Source of the DNA: Streptomyces sp. NBC_00190
GTDB taxonomy: Bacteria; Actinomycetota; Actinomycetes; Streptomycetales; Streptomycetaceae
DNA: 64,000 bases
NCBI RefSeq assembly: GCF_036203305.1
Contig: NZ_CP108131.1
Coordinates: forward strand, 992,001-1,056,000
Direction of reading: 5' to 3'
Positions within the stretch are counted from its first letter, which is position 1. Each line of letters begins with the position of its first letter. Positions 17,058 to 25,720 of this stretch are shown piece by piece. The notes below the pieces were generated by a model that did no database searches, was not told where the DNA came from, and worked only from the letters and a program-made list of their open reading frames with translations. Position numbers and translations under genes: made by a program.

Positions 17058-17788
17058 TTCTGTGCTGTGGGGCGGACGACGATGTCGCCCACGTCGACAC
17101 CGGCCGGCTGCTCGATGGCGAAGGCGATGGCGCGGGCGATGGCGTCCGGCGGAATCGCGATCTCGCCCATGCTGTCGAGGATATGGGCCTTCATCTCCGG
17201 AGCCATGGAATCCGTGAATTCCGTGCGCGTGGCACCTGGCGAGACGACCGTGACGCGCAGGCTGCCGCCGGCTTCCTGGCGCAGGCCCTCGGAGATGGTG
17301 CGGACCGCGTTCTTGGTCCCGGCGTACACCGCCTGGAGCGGCACGATGCGCAGCCCGGCCGTGGAGACCGTGTTCACGAAGTGCCCGAAGCCCTGCTCCC
17401 GGAAGACGGGCAGCGCTGCGGCGATTCCGTACAGGACTCCTTTGAGGTTGACGTCGATCATCTCCTCCCAGTCCTCGACGCGCAGGTCGTCCAGCGGGGA
17501 GATCAGACCGACCCCGGCATTGCTGACGAGGACATCGATCTTGCCGTACCGGTCGCAGGCCAGCCCGACCAAACCGGTCAGGTCCTCCCGGCGCTTCACG
17601 TCCGTGCGTGCATAGACGGCCTGGCCGCCGGCCTTCTCGATGCGGGCGGCGAGCGCCTCAAGACGCTCCGGCCGACGTGCACCGAGCACCACCTTCGCCC
17701 CCCGCTCGGCCAGCAGCAGCGCAGTCGCCTCGCCGATCCCGCTGCTGGCTCCCGTGATCACAACGACCTTGCCTTCGATTCCCGACAC
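17054..17788 (-). CDS. SDR family NAD(P)-dependent oxidoreductase
   Basis: A 244-residue classical short-chain dehydrogenase. The cofactor motif TGASSGIG lies at about residues 12-19, the structural motif NAG at ~90, catalytic Ser at ~140 (VNTVSTAG), and Tyr-x-x-x-Lys in YAGTK at ~153. I start at the GTG at 17788 because GGAGG lies 6 nt upstream; the longer frame to 18064 runs into the divergent tetR gene. The substrate is unknown. It is divergent from a TetR regulator with 127 bp of palindrome-rich DNA between them, so it is the likely target of that regulator. Its TAA stop lies inside the repeat element at 16866-17057. Confidence 0.92.
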   Translation of the reverse strand: MSGIEGKVVVITGASSGIGEATALLLAERGAKVVLGARRPERLEALAARIEKAGGQAVYARTDVKRREDLTGLVGLACDRYGKIDVLVSNAGVGLISPLDDLRVEDWEEMIDVNLKGVLYGIAAALPVFREQGFGHFVNTVSTAGLRIVPLQAVYAGTKNAVRTISEGLRQEAGGSLRVTVVSPGATRTEFTDSMAPEMKAHILDSMGEIAIPPDAIARAIAFAIEQPAGVDVGDIVVRPTAQN

Positions 17789-17834
17789 CAGATCCTCCGA
17801 AAGTGGAATGAGCGCAGCGCACCAACTAGAGTGA

Positions 17835-17885
17835 AAGTGGAGGCTCCGCCGGTTAGTTCCACCGTAAGTGGACGCGCCTCCACTT
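17835..17885. promoter_or_regulatory. Nested inverted repeats, candidate TetR operator
   Basis: An outer pair AAGTGGAGGC (17835-17844) and GCCTCCACTT (17876-17885) flanks an inner palindrome TCCAC-N5-GTGGA (17858-17872). All arms share the TCCAC/GTGGA core, and they fill the divergent promoter region between the SDR and TetR genes. Control of both genes by the adjacent TetR protein is inferred. Confidence 0.55.
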
Positions 17886-17915
17886 CGCAACTGGGGATGA
17901 GGGAGCGAGCCGTCG

Positions 17916-18506
17916 ATGGCACGGGATACGGAACGCCCGCTGAGGGCTGACGCACAGCGCAACCGGGACAAGATCCTGGCCGCCGCGGTGCGTGTGTTCG
18001 CCGAAGAGGGACTGGAGGCCCACTTCGAACGCATCGCCAGGGAGGCGGGGGTGGGAACCGGCACGCTCTACCGCAACTTCCCGACGCGGGAGATCCTGAT
18101 CGAGGCGGCCTACCGCAATGAGGTGGCGCGGCTGTGCGATGCCGTCCCCGACCTCTTGGCGACGATGCCGCCGCGTGAGGCCCTGCGCGCCTGGATGGGT
18201 CGTTTCATCGACTACGCCACCGCCAAACTCGGCATGGCCGACGCCCTGCGCGCCGTCGTCGCCTCGGGAGCCGACCCCTACGGCCACAGCCGCGACATGA
18301 TCCAGACCGCCATCTCCACCCTCATGGCAGCCGGTACCGCTGCCGGCGCCCTGCGCTCCGACATCCGCCCCACCGACGTGTTCGCCGCCCTCGCCGGCAT
18401 CGCCCTCACTTCGGCGAAGCCCGAGCAACGAGACCAGGCCGAACGGCTTCTCGACCTCACCCTGGACGGGCTGAAACCCGCACCGCCACAGCTCCCCGAA
18501 AGCTGA
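17916..18506 (+). CDS. TetR/AcrR family transcriptional regulator
   Basis: A 196-residue regulator with an N-terminal TetR helix-turn-helix (residues ~12-58, ILAAAVRVFAEEGLEAHFERIAREAGVGTGTLYRNFPTRE, read in overlapping parts: FAEEGLEAHF, AREAGVGTGTLYRNF) and a helical ligand-binding domain. GGGAG lies 15 nt upstream of the ATG. It is divergent from the SDR gene and most likely represses that gene and itself, with an unknown small molecule as inducer. Confidence 0.9.
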   Translation: MARDTERPLRADAQRNRDKILAAAVRVFAEEGLEAHFERIAREAGVGTGTLYRNFPTREILIEAAYRNEVARLCDAVPDLLATMPPREALRAWMGRFIDYATAKLGMADALRAVVASGADPYGHSRDMIQTAISTLMAAGTAAGALRSDIRPTDVFAALAGIALTSAKPEQRDQAERLLDLTLDGLKPAPPQLPES

Positions 18507-18635
18507 CGGTACGAAGTCCTCGCCGACCTGACCCCGGCGGCGGGCCTTGGCCCCGGCCCTACTACCTGGGGAGTACGCCGCGAACGCTACGCCAGGGTGA
18601 CGCGGGTGACGGCCGGTCCGCACTAGCGTGGCCGT

Positions 18636-19841
18636 ATGGAAGAGCAGCGCGAGCGCCCCGGGCCTCCCTGGCGGTGGTGGGTGGAGCGGACCGGCCGGGG
18701 GCCGGGCTGGCGCTCCGCGCTGCTCGTCGCCGTCTTCGCGCAGGCCGGCTCCAGCTGGGCCGCTCAGGCGCAGACCGGTCGGGTACCGCTGGACGCGTTC
18801 GCGCGGTTCCTGCTGCTGCTCGGGCCCGCGCTGCTGCTGGTGCGCCACCGCTATCCGGTGGCCGTCGTGTACGGGGTCAGCGCCGTCACCCTCGTGTACA
18901 TCGGCGCCGGGTATCCGTACGGCCCGGTCTTCGTCAGCCTCGTGCTGGCCTGCTTCAACGCGGTCTGCACCGGTCACCGAAGAGCCGCCTGGGGAGCCGT
19001 CGGGCTGCTCTGGGCCGGGCACCTGCTCATCGGCCACTGGCTGTACCGGTGGTTTCCGCCCGCCGGGGACGGGCCGGCGCCCTGGGGGCAGGAACTGGGC
19101 ATCACCGCGTGGGTGCTGGCGATGCTCGCGGTCTCCGAGCTGGTCCGCGTACGCCGGGAGCAGTGGGCCCGCGACCGGGCCGAGCGGGCGGCGGCCGAGC
19201 TCCGCCGGGTGGACGAGGAGCGGCTGCGCATCGCCCGCGAGCTCCACGACGTCCTCGCCCACAGCATCTCGGTGATCAACGTCCAGGCCGGCGTCGGGCT
19301 GGCCCTGCTCGACACGGACCCCGAACAGGCCCGTACGGCTCTGACCACCATCAAGGGCGCCAGCAAGGAGGCACTGGGCGAGGTCCGGCAGGTCCTCGAC
19401 ACGCTGCGTACCCCCGGTGACGCGCCGCGCACCCCCGCGCCCGGTCTCGACCGGCTCCCCGAACTCGTCGAGCAGGCCTCGGCGGCCGGGCTCGCCGTGG
19501 CCGTGGCCCCGGAAGGGAAGGCGCGGGCTCTGCCCCCGGGTGCCGACCTCGCCGCCTTCCGCATCGTGCAGGAGGCGCTGACCAACGTGGTGCGGCACTC
19601 CGGTTCACGCACCGCCCGTGTCCGCCTCGTCTGGCGGCCGGACGCGCTGGAGCTGCGCGTGGACGACGACGGCCCGGCCACCGCAGGCGGCGCGGGCGGC
19701 AGTGGAAACGGTCTCGTCGGAATGCGCGAGCGGGCCGCGGCGCTGGGTGGCACGATCGAGGCCGGCCCGCGCCCCGACGGGGGCTTCCGGGTGGTGGCGA
19801 GGCTGCCGCTGGGACCCGTCACGTCCAAGGAGGATCCGTGA
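18636..19841 (+). CDS. Sensor histidine kinase, HisKA_3 (NarL/DesK) type
   Basis: A 401-residue membrane kinase. Four to six hydrophobic helices fill residues ~25-165. The dimerisation and phosphoacceptor motif ERLRIARELHDVLAHSISV places the phosphorylated His at 204. The HATPase_c domain follows (FRIVQEALTNVVRHSG with the N-box, VDDDGP, and GNGLVGMRERAAALGG). No separate sensor domain is seen, so sensing is probably through the membrane part. The stop codon overlaps the GTG of the response regulator by 4 nt, so they form one unit. Confidence 0.93.
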   Translation: MEEQRERPGPPWRWWVERTGRGPGWRSALLVAVFAQAGSSWAAQAQTGRVPLDAFARFLLLLGPALLLVRHRYPVAVVYGVSAVTLVYIGAGYPYGPVFVSLVLACFNAVCTGHRRAAWGAVGLLWAGHLLIGHWLYRWFPPAGDGPAPWGQELGITAWVLAMLAVSELVRVRREQWARDRAERAAAELRRVDEERLRIARELHDVLAHSISVINVQAGVGLALLDTDPEQARTALTTIKGASKEALGEVRQVLDTLRTPGDAPRTPAPGLDRLPELVEQASAAGLAVAVAPEGKARALPPGADLAAFRIVQEALTNVVRHSGSRTARVRLVWRPDALELRVDDDGPATAGGAGGSGNGLVGMRERAAALGGTIEAGPRPDGGFRVVARLPLGPVTSKEDP

Positions 19842-20503
19842 TCCGCGTACTGCTCGCCGACGACCAGCTTCTCGTGCGGGCCGGGTTCCGGGCACTGCTC
19901 GACGCGCAGTCCGACATCGAGGTGGCGGGTGAGGCGGCCGACGGCGACGAGGCGGTGCGGCTGGTGCGGGAGCTGCGCCCCGACGTCGTGCTCATGGACA
20001 TCCGGATGCCGGTGCTCGACGGGCTGGCCGCCACCCGCCTGATCACCGGGGACGGGGAGTTCGCCGCGGTCAAGGTCGTCATGCTCACCACCTTCGAGCT
20101 CGACGAGTACGTCTTCGAGGCGATCCGGTCCGGTGCCTCGGGTTTCCTGGTCAAGGACACCGAGCCGGAGGAACTGCTGCGCGCGGTCCGGGCGGTGGTG
20201 GAGGGCGACGCGCTGCTGTCCCCGGGAGTGACCCGCCGTCTCATCGCGGAGTTCGCGGCCCGTTCGAAGCAGCCCGCCACCGCCGCGGAGCTGGGGCGGC
20301 TGACGGAGCGGGAGCGGGAGGTGATGGCGCTGGTCGGCATGGGCCTGTCCAACGAGGAGATCGCCCGCCGCCTGGTCGTCAGCCCGCTCACCGCGAAGAC
20401 CCACGTCAGCCGGGCGATGGTCAAGCTCGGCGCCCGGGACCGGGCCCAACTGGTGGTCCTGGCCTACGAGTCCGGGCTGGTCAGGCCCGGCTGGCTCGGC
20501 TGA
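19838..20503 (+). CDS. Response regulator, NarL/LuxR family
   Basis: A 221-residue regulator. The receiver domain occupies residues 1-~120 with acidic pocket DD (8-9), phospho-acceptor Asp54 in LMDIRMP, Thr in MLTTF and Lys in LVKDTEP. The LuxR helix-turn-helix (~150-210) reads LTEREREVMALVGMGLSNEEI. It uses a GTG start overlapping the kinase stop, and is partner of the kinase at 18636. A SHOCT-ABC-FtsX operon follows 228 bp downstream on the same strand and is a likely target, as in many actinobacterial loci of this layout. Confidence 0.94.
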   Translation: MIRVLLADDQLLVRAGFRALLDAQSDIEVAGEAADGDEAVRLVRELRPDVVLMDIRMPVLDGLAATRLITGDGEFAAVKVVMLTTFELDEYVFEAIRSGASGFLVKDTEPEELLRAVRAVVEGDALLSPGVTRRLIAEFAARSKQPATAAELGRLTEREREVMALVGMGLSNEEIARRLVVSPLTAKTHVSRAMVKLGARDRAQLVVLAYESGLVRPGWLG

Positions 20504-20530
20504 CCCGCCCTCCCGCACACTAACCTCCCC

Positions 20531-20585
20531 CACACCGCGCTCCCGCACACCGCGCTCCCCACACCGCGCTCCGCACACCGCGCCC
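20531..20585. repeat. Four tandem copies of a 13-bp unit (CACACCGCGCTCC)
   Basis: Copies begin at 20531, 20546, 20560 and 20574, spaced 14-15 bp, with the last copy ending CGCCC. They lie between the response regulator stop and the SHOCT operon, upstream of its likely promoter. They may be binding sites or a simple slippage repeat. Confidence 0.7.
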
Positions 20586-20731
20586 GCGCCGCCCCCGCGG
20601 CCGTGCGCCCGGCCCCGTACTCCCGGTGAAGTACGGACGGTGCAGCCGGCCGTACGACGACCCGCACCCCCTCCCGGAGCCAGTCTCGTCAGTGAGACGA
20701 AACGTCCACGCTTCCGAGGAGCTGAACCGAG

Positions 20732-21022
20732 ATGAACACCCTCACCACCCTCGCGTACGACGGGCCCGGCCCATGGATCCTGTTCTTCCCGCTGATCTGG
20801 GCGGCGGTCGTGTTCGGCGCCGTGACCGTACTGCGCCGCACCGTGTGGCGCGGGCGCCGCGGGCCGTGGCAGGCCCGCGGGGCGGCGTACGGCGAGCAGT
20901 CGCCGATCGCGGTCCTGGGCCGGCGCTTCGCGTCCGGGGAGATCGACGAGGACGAGTACTGGCGGCGGCTTTCCGTGCTGGACGAGCAGTTCGGCCCCGC
21001 CTCCAAGGGCGGTGCGGCATGA
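20732..21022 (+). CDS. Small SHOCT-domain membrane protein
   Basis: A 96-residue protein with one N-terminal membrane helix (WILFFPLIWAAVVFGAVTVL, residues ~15-34), a basic stretch (RRTVWRGRRG) and a C-terminal SHOCT motif (PIAVLGRRFASGEIDEDEYW). SHOCT modules are short oligomerisation or targeting elements often encoded next to transporters. Its stop codon overlaps the ATG of the ABC ATPase gene by 4 nt (ATGA), so the three genes form an operon. Confidence 0.85.
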   Translation: MNTLTTLAYDGPGPWILFFPLIWAAVVFGAVTVLRRTVWRGRRGPWQARGAAYGEQSPIAVLGRRFASGEIDEDEYWRRLSVLDEQFGPASKGGAA

Positions 21023-21828
21023 GCACCGTCAGCGCCCTGCCGGGCGGCGGCGCAGGAGTCGCCGCCGCCCGGGTCGTCAACGCCCGGAAGGTCTACGGCC
21101 GGGGCGACACCGAGGTCCGCGCCCTGGACGGGGTGAGCGTCGACTTCCCGGCCGGCCGCTTCACCGCGATCATGGGGCCGTCCGGTTCCGGCAAGTCCAC
21201 CCTCATGCACTGCGCCGCCGGCCTCGACACGCTCACCTCCGGATCCGCCTTCATCGGCGGCACGGAGCTGGGAGCACTCGACGACCGCGGGCTCACCCTG
21301 CTGCGCCGCGAGCGCGTCGGCTTCGTCTTCCAGGCCTTCAACCTGGTCTCCACCCTCACGGTCGCCGAGAACATCACCCTCCCGCAGGACCTCGCGGGAA
21401 CCCGCGCCGACGGCGCGTGGCTCGACAGCCTCATCGACATCGTCAGCCTGCGCGACCGGCTGCACCACCGGCCCTCCGAACTGTCCGGCGGCCAGCAGCA
21501 GCGGGTCGCCGTCGCGCGTGCCCTCGCCGGCAGCCCCGACGTCGTCTTCGCCGACGAGCCGACCGGGAACCTCGACTCCCGCTCGGGCGAAGAAATGCTG
21601 GGGCTGCTCGGCCGCGCGGTGCGCGAGATGGGCCGCACGGTCGTGATGGTCACCCACGACCCGGTGGCCGCCGCCCACGCGGACGAGGTCGTCTTCCTCG
21701 CCGACGGGCGGCTGGTCGACCGGATGGCGGCCCCGACCGCCGAGCGGGTCCTGGACCGGCTCAAGGCCTTCGATACCCGGTCCCCGAAAGCCGCTTCGGC
21801 CCTCGCTCCGTCGGGGGCGGAGTCATGA
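21019..21828 (+). CDS. ABC transporter ATP-binding protein (LolD/MacB type)
   Basis: A 269-residue ATPase with Walker A GPSGSGKS (~residue 54), Q-loop FVFQAFNL, signature LSGGQQQRVAVARAL, Walker B VVFADEPTGNLDSRSG and switch His in VTHD. The VFQAFNL and DEPTGNLD wording is typical of ATPases that partner FtsX-like permeases. It starts at the ATG at 21019 overlapping the SHOCT gene, and its own stop overlaps the permease start by 4 nt. It energises the permease encoded next. Confidence 0.95.
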   Translation: MSTVSALPGGGAGVAAARVVNARKVYGRGDTEVRALDGVSVDFPAGRFTAIMGPSGSGKSTLMHCAAGLDTLTSGSAFIGGTELGALDDRGLTLLRRERVGFVFQAFNLVSTLTVAENITLPQDLAGTRADGAWLDSLIDIVSLRDRLHHRPSELSGGQQQRVAVARALAGSPDVVFADEPTGNLDSRSGEEMLGLLGRAVREMGRTVVMVTHDPVAAAHADEVVFLADGRLVDRMAAPTAERVLDRLKAFDTRSPKAASALAPSGAES

Positions 21829-24395
21829 GCGCCGCCCGTACCACCCTGCGGCTCAGCACCGCTTCGCTGCACGCCCACAAACGGCGCTTCGCCGGGACGT
21901 TCACGGCCGTGCTGCTCGGCGTCGCCTTCTTCACCGGGACCCTCGTCATGGGCGACACCCTCCGCGCGAGCTTCGACAGCATGTTCGCGGGCGCGGCGAG
22001 CGGGACCGACGCGGTCGTCCGCAGCTCCCGCGTCGTCACCGTCCCGGGCCAGGCCCAGGGCAGCCGGCAGCCCGTGCCCGCGGACCTCGCCGAGCGGATC
22101 CGGCGTACGCCGGGGGTGGCCGCGGCGGAGCCGGAGATCAAGGGCGCGGGACAGCTCGTCGGCGCGAACGGCGAACCGATCGGCGGCCAGGGACCGCCCA
22201 CGCTCGCGGGCAACTGGATCACGGACCCGCGGCTCAACCCGTACCGGCTCGCGGAAGGCCGCCCCCCTCAGGCCTCCGGCGAGGTCGTCGTGAACCGGAG
22301 CACCGCCGCCAAGGGCGGGCTGAAGATCGGCGACACGACGGTGCTGCGCACGCCCGACCCGGTCCGGGTGACCGTCGTCGGGCTGGCCACCTTCGGCGGC
22401 GCCGACGGCATGGCACAGGTGACGTACACGGGGATGACCCGGGCGGACGCGGAGAAGTACCTGACCTCCGGGCCGGGCCAGGCGGCCTCCATCCAGGTGC
22501 GGGCCGGCCCGGGCACCAGCCAGCGGGAGCTCGTGGCCGCGCTGGCCCCGGTGCTGCCGCAGGGCGTCGAGGCGATCACCGGCCAGGAGTCGGCCCAGGA
22601 GAACACCGACATGATCTCGGGCCAGTTCCTGTCCCTGTTCACCACCCTCCTCCTCGTCTTCTCGGGCATCGCCCTGCTCGTCGCGACCTTCAGCATCCAC
22701 AACACCTTCGCGATCGTGGTCGCCCAACGCACCCGCGAAAACGCCCTGTTGCGTGCGCTCGGCGCCTCCCGCCGCCAGGTCGTCGGCGGGACCCTGGCCG
22801 AGGCCGCGGTCGTCGCCGTCCTCGCCTCGGCGGCCGGACTGCTCGGCGGCATCGGGATCGCCGCCGGGCTCCAGGCCCTGTTCCCGGCCATCGGATTCCG
22901 GTTCCCCGAAGGGGACTTGGTGATCAGCGGCCTGTCGATGCTGCTGCCCCTCACGGTGGGTGTCGCCGTCTGCCTCGGCTCCGCGCTGCTGCCGGCCGTA
23001 CGGGCAGGACGTACCGCTCCGCTGGCGGCGCTGCGCGAGAACTCCGTGGACGACTCGGGGGCGTCGCGGGCCAGGACGGCCGTCGGCGCCGGGCTGGGCG
23101 CGGCCGGCCTCGGGGTGATCCTGACCGGGGCGCTGGCCGTACCGTCGCTGTGGCTGTCCGGGGCGGGTGCGGTGCTGCTGACGGCCTCGTTCGTCGTCCT
23201 GGGTCCGGTCGCGTCCTCGTCCGCCGTACGGATCCTCGCGCGCCCGCTGGCCCGGCTGCGCGGGGTGACGGGCGCCCTGGCCGGGCGCAACGCGCGGCGC
23301 AGTCCCAAGCGGACGGCGTCGACCGCGACCGCGCTGATGATCGGCGTCGCCGTCGTCTCGCTGTTCACCGTCGTCGGGGCGTCCCTGAGGGAAACGATGG
23401 ACCGGACCGTGTCGCGGTCCTTCGCCGGTGACGTGGCCATCAGCGCACCCGCGTTCGGGGCCGGCGGCAGCGGCCTCAGCCCGGCGCTGGCACCGGCGGT
23501 CGCCGCGCTGCCCGAGGTGGCGAGCGCGGTCGGCCTCGGCAAGGGGGTCGCGGAGGTCGACGGCTTCGGCCGCGCGCTGACGGTCACCGATCCGGCCGCC
23601 CTCGCCGTAGGCCTCGACCTCGGGGCCGTCGAGGGCCGGCTCGACTCGCTCGGCGCGGACGGGATCGCCGTGGCCGGCAAGGAGGCCGACCGGCACGGCT
23701 GGCGGACGGGCAGCTCGCTGGAACTCGCCTTCGCCGACGGGCAGAAGCAGCGCTTCACGGTCCGCGCGGTGTACGGGCGCTCGGAGCTCGCCGGCGACTA
23801 CGTCATCACGCGGGCGGCCTGGGCCCCGCACCGGGCGCAAGACTCGGACACGCTGGTGGCCGTCACCTTCAAGGACGGGGTGCCGGTGGCGGACGGGACG
23901 GCGGCGGTCGAGCGGACCGCGGAGCGGTTCGGCAGCCCCGAGGTGCAGACGCGCGAGGCGTACGCGCAGTCCTCGGCGGGCGGCATCGACATGATGCTCA
24001 CCCTCGTCTACGCGCTGCTCGCCCTCGCCGTGCTGATCGCACTGCTGGGCATCGCCAACACGCTCACCCTCGCGGTGTACGAGCGCACCCGCGAGCTGGG
24101 CCTGCTGCGGGCGGTCGGCCAGAGCGGGGCGCAGCTGCGGGCCATGGTCCGCTGGGAGTCGGTCCTGGTCGCGGCGTTCGGCACGGCCGGGGGCCTGGCG
24201 CTGGGCGGCGTCCTCGGGTGGGTCCTGGTGAAGGCCTCGGACGGGACGAGCGACAGCGCGTTCGCCTTTGCCGTCCCACCGCTGCAACTCGGCGTCGTCG
24301 CGCTGGTCGGTGTCGCGGCGGGCGTCCTGGCGGGCTGGCGCCCGGCCCGGCGGGCGGCGCGCCTGGACATCCTGCGTGCCATCGCCGCCGAGTAG
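21825..24395 (+). CDS. FtsX-like ABC permease
   Basis: An 856-residue permease with an N-terminal helix (FAGTFTAVLLGVAFFTGTLVMG), a large periplasm-side domain (~45-250), three helices with the FtsX domain (~265-400, VFSGIALLVATFSIHNTFAIVV, given here in parts: VFSGIALLVATFS, IHNTFAIVVAQRTRE), a second extracytoplasmic domain and a second FtsX domain at the C-terminus (LLGIANTLTLAVYERTRELG, LLRAVGQSGAQLRAMVRWE). This is the two-FtsX-domain architecture of macrolide or lipid-type exporters. The substrate is unknown; with the upstream kinase-regulator pair a role in cell-envelope stress or peptide resistance is likely but not shown. Confidence 0.92.
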   Translation: MSAARTTLRLSTASLHAHKRRFAGTFTAVLLGVAFFTGTLVMGDTLRASFDSMFAGAASGTDAVVRSSRVVTVPGQAQGSRQPVPADLAERIRRTPGVAAAEPEIKGAGQLVGANGEPIGGQGPPTLAGNWITDPRLNPYRLAEGRPPQASGEVVVNRSTAAKGGLKIGDTTVLRTPDPVRVTVVGLATFGGADGMAQVTYTGMTRADAEKYLTSGPGQAASIQVRAGPGTSQRELVAALAPVLPQGVEAITGQESAQENTDMISGQFLSLFTTLLLVFSGIALLVATFSIHNTFAIVVAQRTRENALLRALGASRRQVVGGTLAEAAVVAVLASAAGLLGGIGIAAGLQALFPAIGFRFPEGDLVISGLSMLLPLTVGVAVCLGSALLPAVRAGRTAPLAALRENSVDDSGASRARTAVGAGLGAAGLGVILTGALAVPSLWLSGAGAVLLTASFVVLGPVASSSAVRILARPLARLRGVTGALAGRNARRSPKRTASTATALMIGVAVVSLFTVVGASLRETMDRTVSRSFAGDVAISAPAFGAGGSGLSPALAPAVAALPEVASAVGLGKGVAEVDGFGRALTVTDPAALAVGLDLGAVEGRLDSLGADGIAVAGKEADRHGWRTGSSLELAFADGQKQRFTVRAVYGRSELAGDYVITRAAWAPHRAQDSDTLVAVTFKDGVPVADGTAAVERTAERFGSPEVQTREAYAQSSAGGIDMMLTLVYALLALAVLIALLGIANTLTLAVYERTRELGLLRAVGQSGAQLRAMVRWESVLVAAFGTAGGLALGGVLGWVLVKASDGTSDSAFAFAVPPLQLGVVALVGVAAGVLAGWRPARRAARLDILRAIAAE

Positions 24396-24671
24396 CCCGG
24401 CCTGCGCCTTCGCGTCCGGTCATCGGCATTGACCGAAGGGGGGACCCTTGACCGTGCTCCCGCGCGGGAACGCCGCCGGATCGTTGCCCTCGTGGCGCGG
24501 CGGGCCCGTTTCCTGGACGGTCGGCGGCAGCCAGGGCGGCCGCGGATGCCCTGACCGCCGGGGGCGGAGGCGCGTCGATCCGGCCCGTCGCGGCGTCGGC
24601 CGAGCCGGCGGGTGGGTCACGGTCCCGCCCGCGCGGGCACGTGTCGGCGCCGGCCGGGCCGGCCGCGGCCG

Positions 24672-24920
24672 TCACGGCAGGTCGTCGGTCGGCGGGTCCG
24701 CCGTGTATACGTGGGGCGTGTCGGAGTCCCACTCCAGCAGCTCCGCTCCGCCGAGGACCACCTCGTCGGGGTCGGGCATGCCGGCCCGCCGCAGGAACTC
24801 GATGACGTCCTCGTCCGAGCGGGCCACGCCGAGGGACTCCTCGCGGCTCGCGGTCCGCAGCGTCACCTGCCGGCCTCCCGACGGGAAGATCCGGTGCACG
24901 ACGACCGGTGCATGATGCAT
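24672..24920 (-). CDS. Hypothetical protein, 82 residues
   Basis: An open frame with good codon bias encoding a small acidic soluble protein (VARSDEDVIEFLRRAGMPDP, DEVVLGGAELLEWDSDTPHV). No signal peptide, helix motif or known domain was found. It is on the same strand as the next unknown gene at 24969, 48 bp away, and could be its operon partner. I do not recognise a family. Confidence 0.6.
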   Translation of the reverse strand: MHHAPVVVHRIFPSGGRQVTLRTASREESLGVARSDEDVIEFLRRAGMPDPDEVVLGGAELLEWDSDTPHVYTADPPTDDLP

Positions 24921-24968
24921 ACCACCAGCGTCGCCCCGGCGGCGGAACCCGGCACCCCGGGGGACCCG

Positions 24969-25457
24969 CTAGGGCGTACCGGTCGTGGCCGGGCCCGGGA
25001 TGCGGAACGTCGACGGGTCCGGGTAGGTCGCGGCCTCGGCGCGGACGACCCCCTCGATCTCCTCCTTGAAGGCGGGCTCGAAGAGTTCGACGGCCAGCAG
25101 CAGCTCCAGCCCGCGCAGGGTCGGGTCGAGCAGCGGGCGGGCCATGCGGGAGCCGCCGCCGGAGAGGCCCGTGAAGCCCGTCCGGGTGGTCGCCGTCCGC
25201 CCGCCCAGCCGGTCCTCCAGGCCCGCGGTCGCGTATCCGGCGAGCAGGGCCAGTTCGGTGAGGAACCTGCGGGTCCCGAGGACCATCTCCTCGGCTCCCT
25301 GGAGCGTCTGGACGGCGCCGCCCGCGACCTTGGGGTCGTCGGTCCTCTTGACGCCGCGCGCCTCGTACACGGCGAGCGCCTCCTCGAAGAGCCGTCCCGC
25401 CTCGTCGACCGCCTTCATCGCCGCCACCAGCTGGTCGATGTCGATCTCGCGCTCCAC
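24969..25457 (-). CDS. Hypothetical protein, 162 residues
   Basis: I do not recognise this protein. It is mostly helical (VEREIDIDQLVAAMKAVDEA, GRLFEEALAVYEARGV) with a Gly-Arg rich middle (GLEDRLGGRTATTRTGFTGL) and a second helical part (LLDPTLRGLELLLAVELFEP). I place the start at the GTG at 25457 because AGGAGG lies 4 nt upstream; the frame extends a further 30 nt. It is soluble, with no export signal. Confidence 0.6.
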   Translation of the reverse strand: MEREIDIDQLVAAMKAVDEAGRLFEEALAVYEARGVKRTDDPKVAGGAVQTLQGAEEMVLGTRRFLTELALLAGYATAGLEDRLGGRTATTRTGFTGLSGGGSRMARPLLDPTLRGLELLLAVELFEPAFKEEIEGVVRAEAATYPDPSTFRIPGPATTGTP

Positions 25458-25673
25458 GCTGCCTCCTGGTCCGGAACTGTGCTGCACAGACCGTAGGAGG
25501 CAAAGCCTCGGCTACGGAACACCCGTGCCGAAGGGTGATCGCGCCGTCACCGGACCGTCACCACACCCGACACCGGGGCGCGTGCCGCCGAACCCCGGCT
25601 CCTCCCCCGGACCGGATCCCAACCCCCCACGCCCTCTTGCGGGTTGACCCTCGGATACCAACAATGCGCATGA

Positions 25674-25694
25674 CAACCGAAGGATCTTCGGTTG
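25674..25694 (+). promoter_or_regulatory. Short perfect hairpin in the leader of the secreted protease gene
   Basis: Arms CAACCGAAG (25674-25682) and CTTCGGTTG (25686-25694) enclose a 3-nt GAT loop, 27 bp before the ATG of the protease. The surrounding leader is noticeably AT-richer than its flanks. It could stabilise the mRNA or be an operator. Confidence 0.55.
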
Positions 25695-25720
25695 CATCGT
25701 CCTCTGAGGGGAACCCCCAC

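Noticed and set aside
21093..24287. A 1064-codon minus-strand frame opposite the ABC-FtsX genes
   Set aside because: Composition is Arg/Gly/Gln/Asp repeats typical of antisense of GC-rich genes; the plus strand has complete ABC and FtsX motifs.
24396..24671. A small gene between the FtsX permease and the 82-residue unknown
   Set aside because: Only short frames with shadow-like composition; no start with a ribosome binding site.
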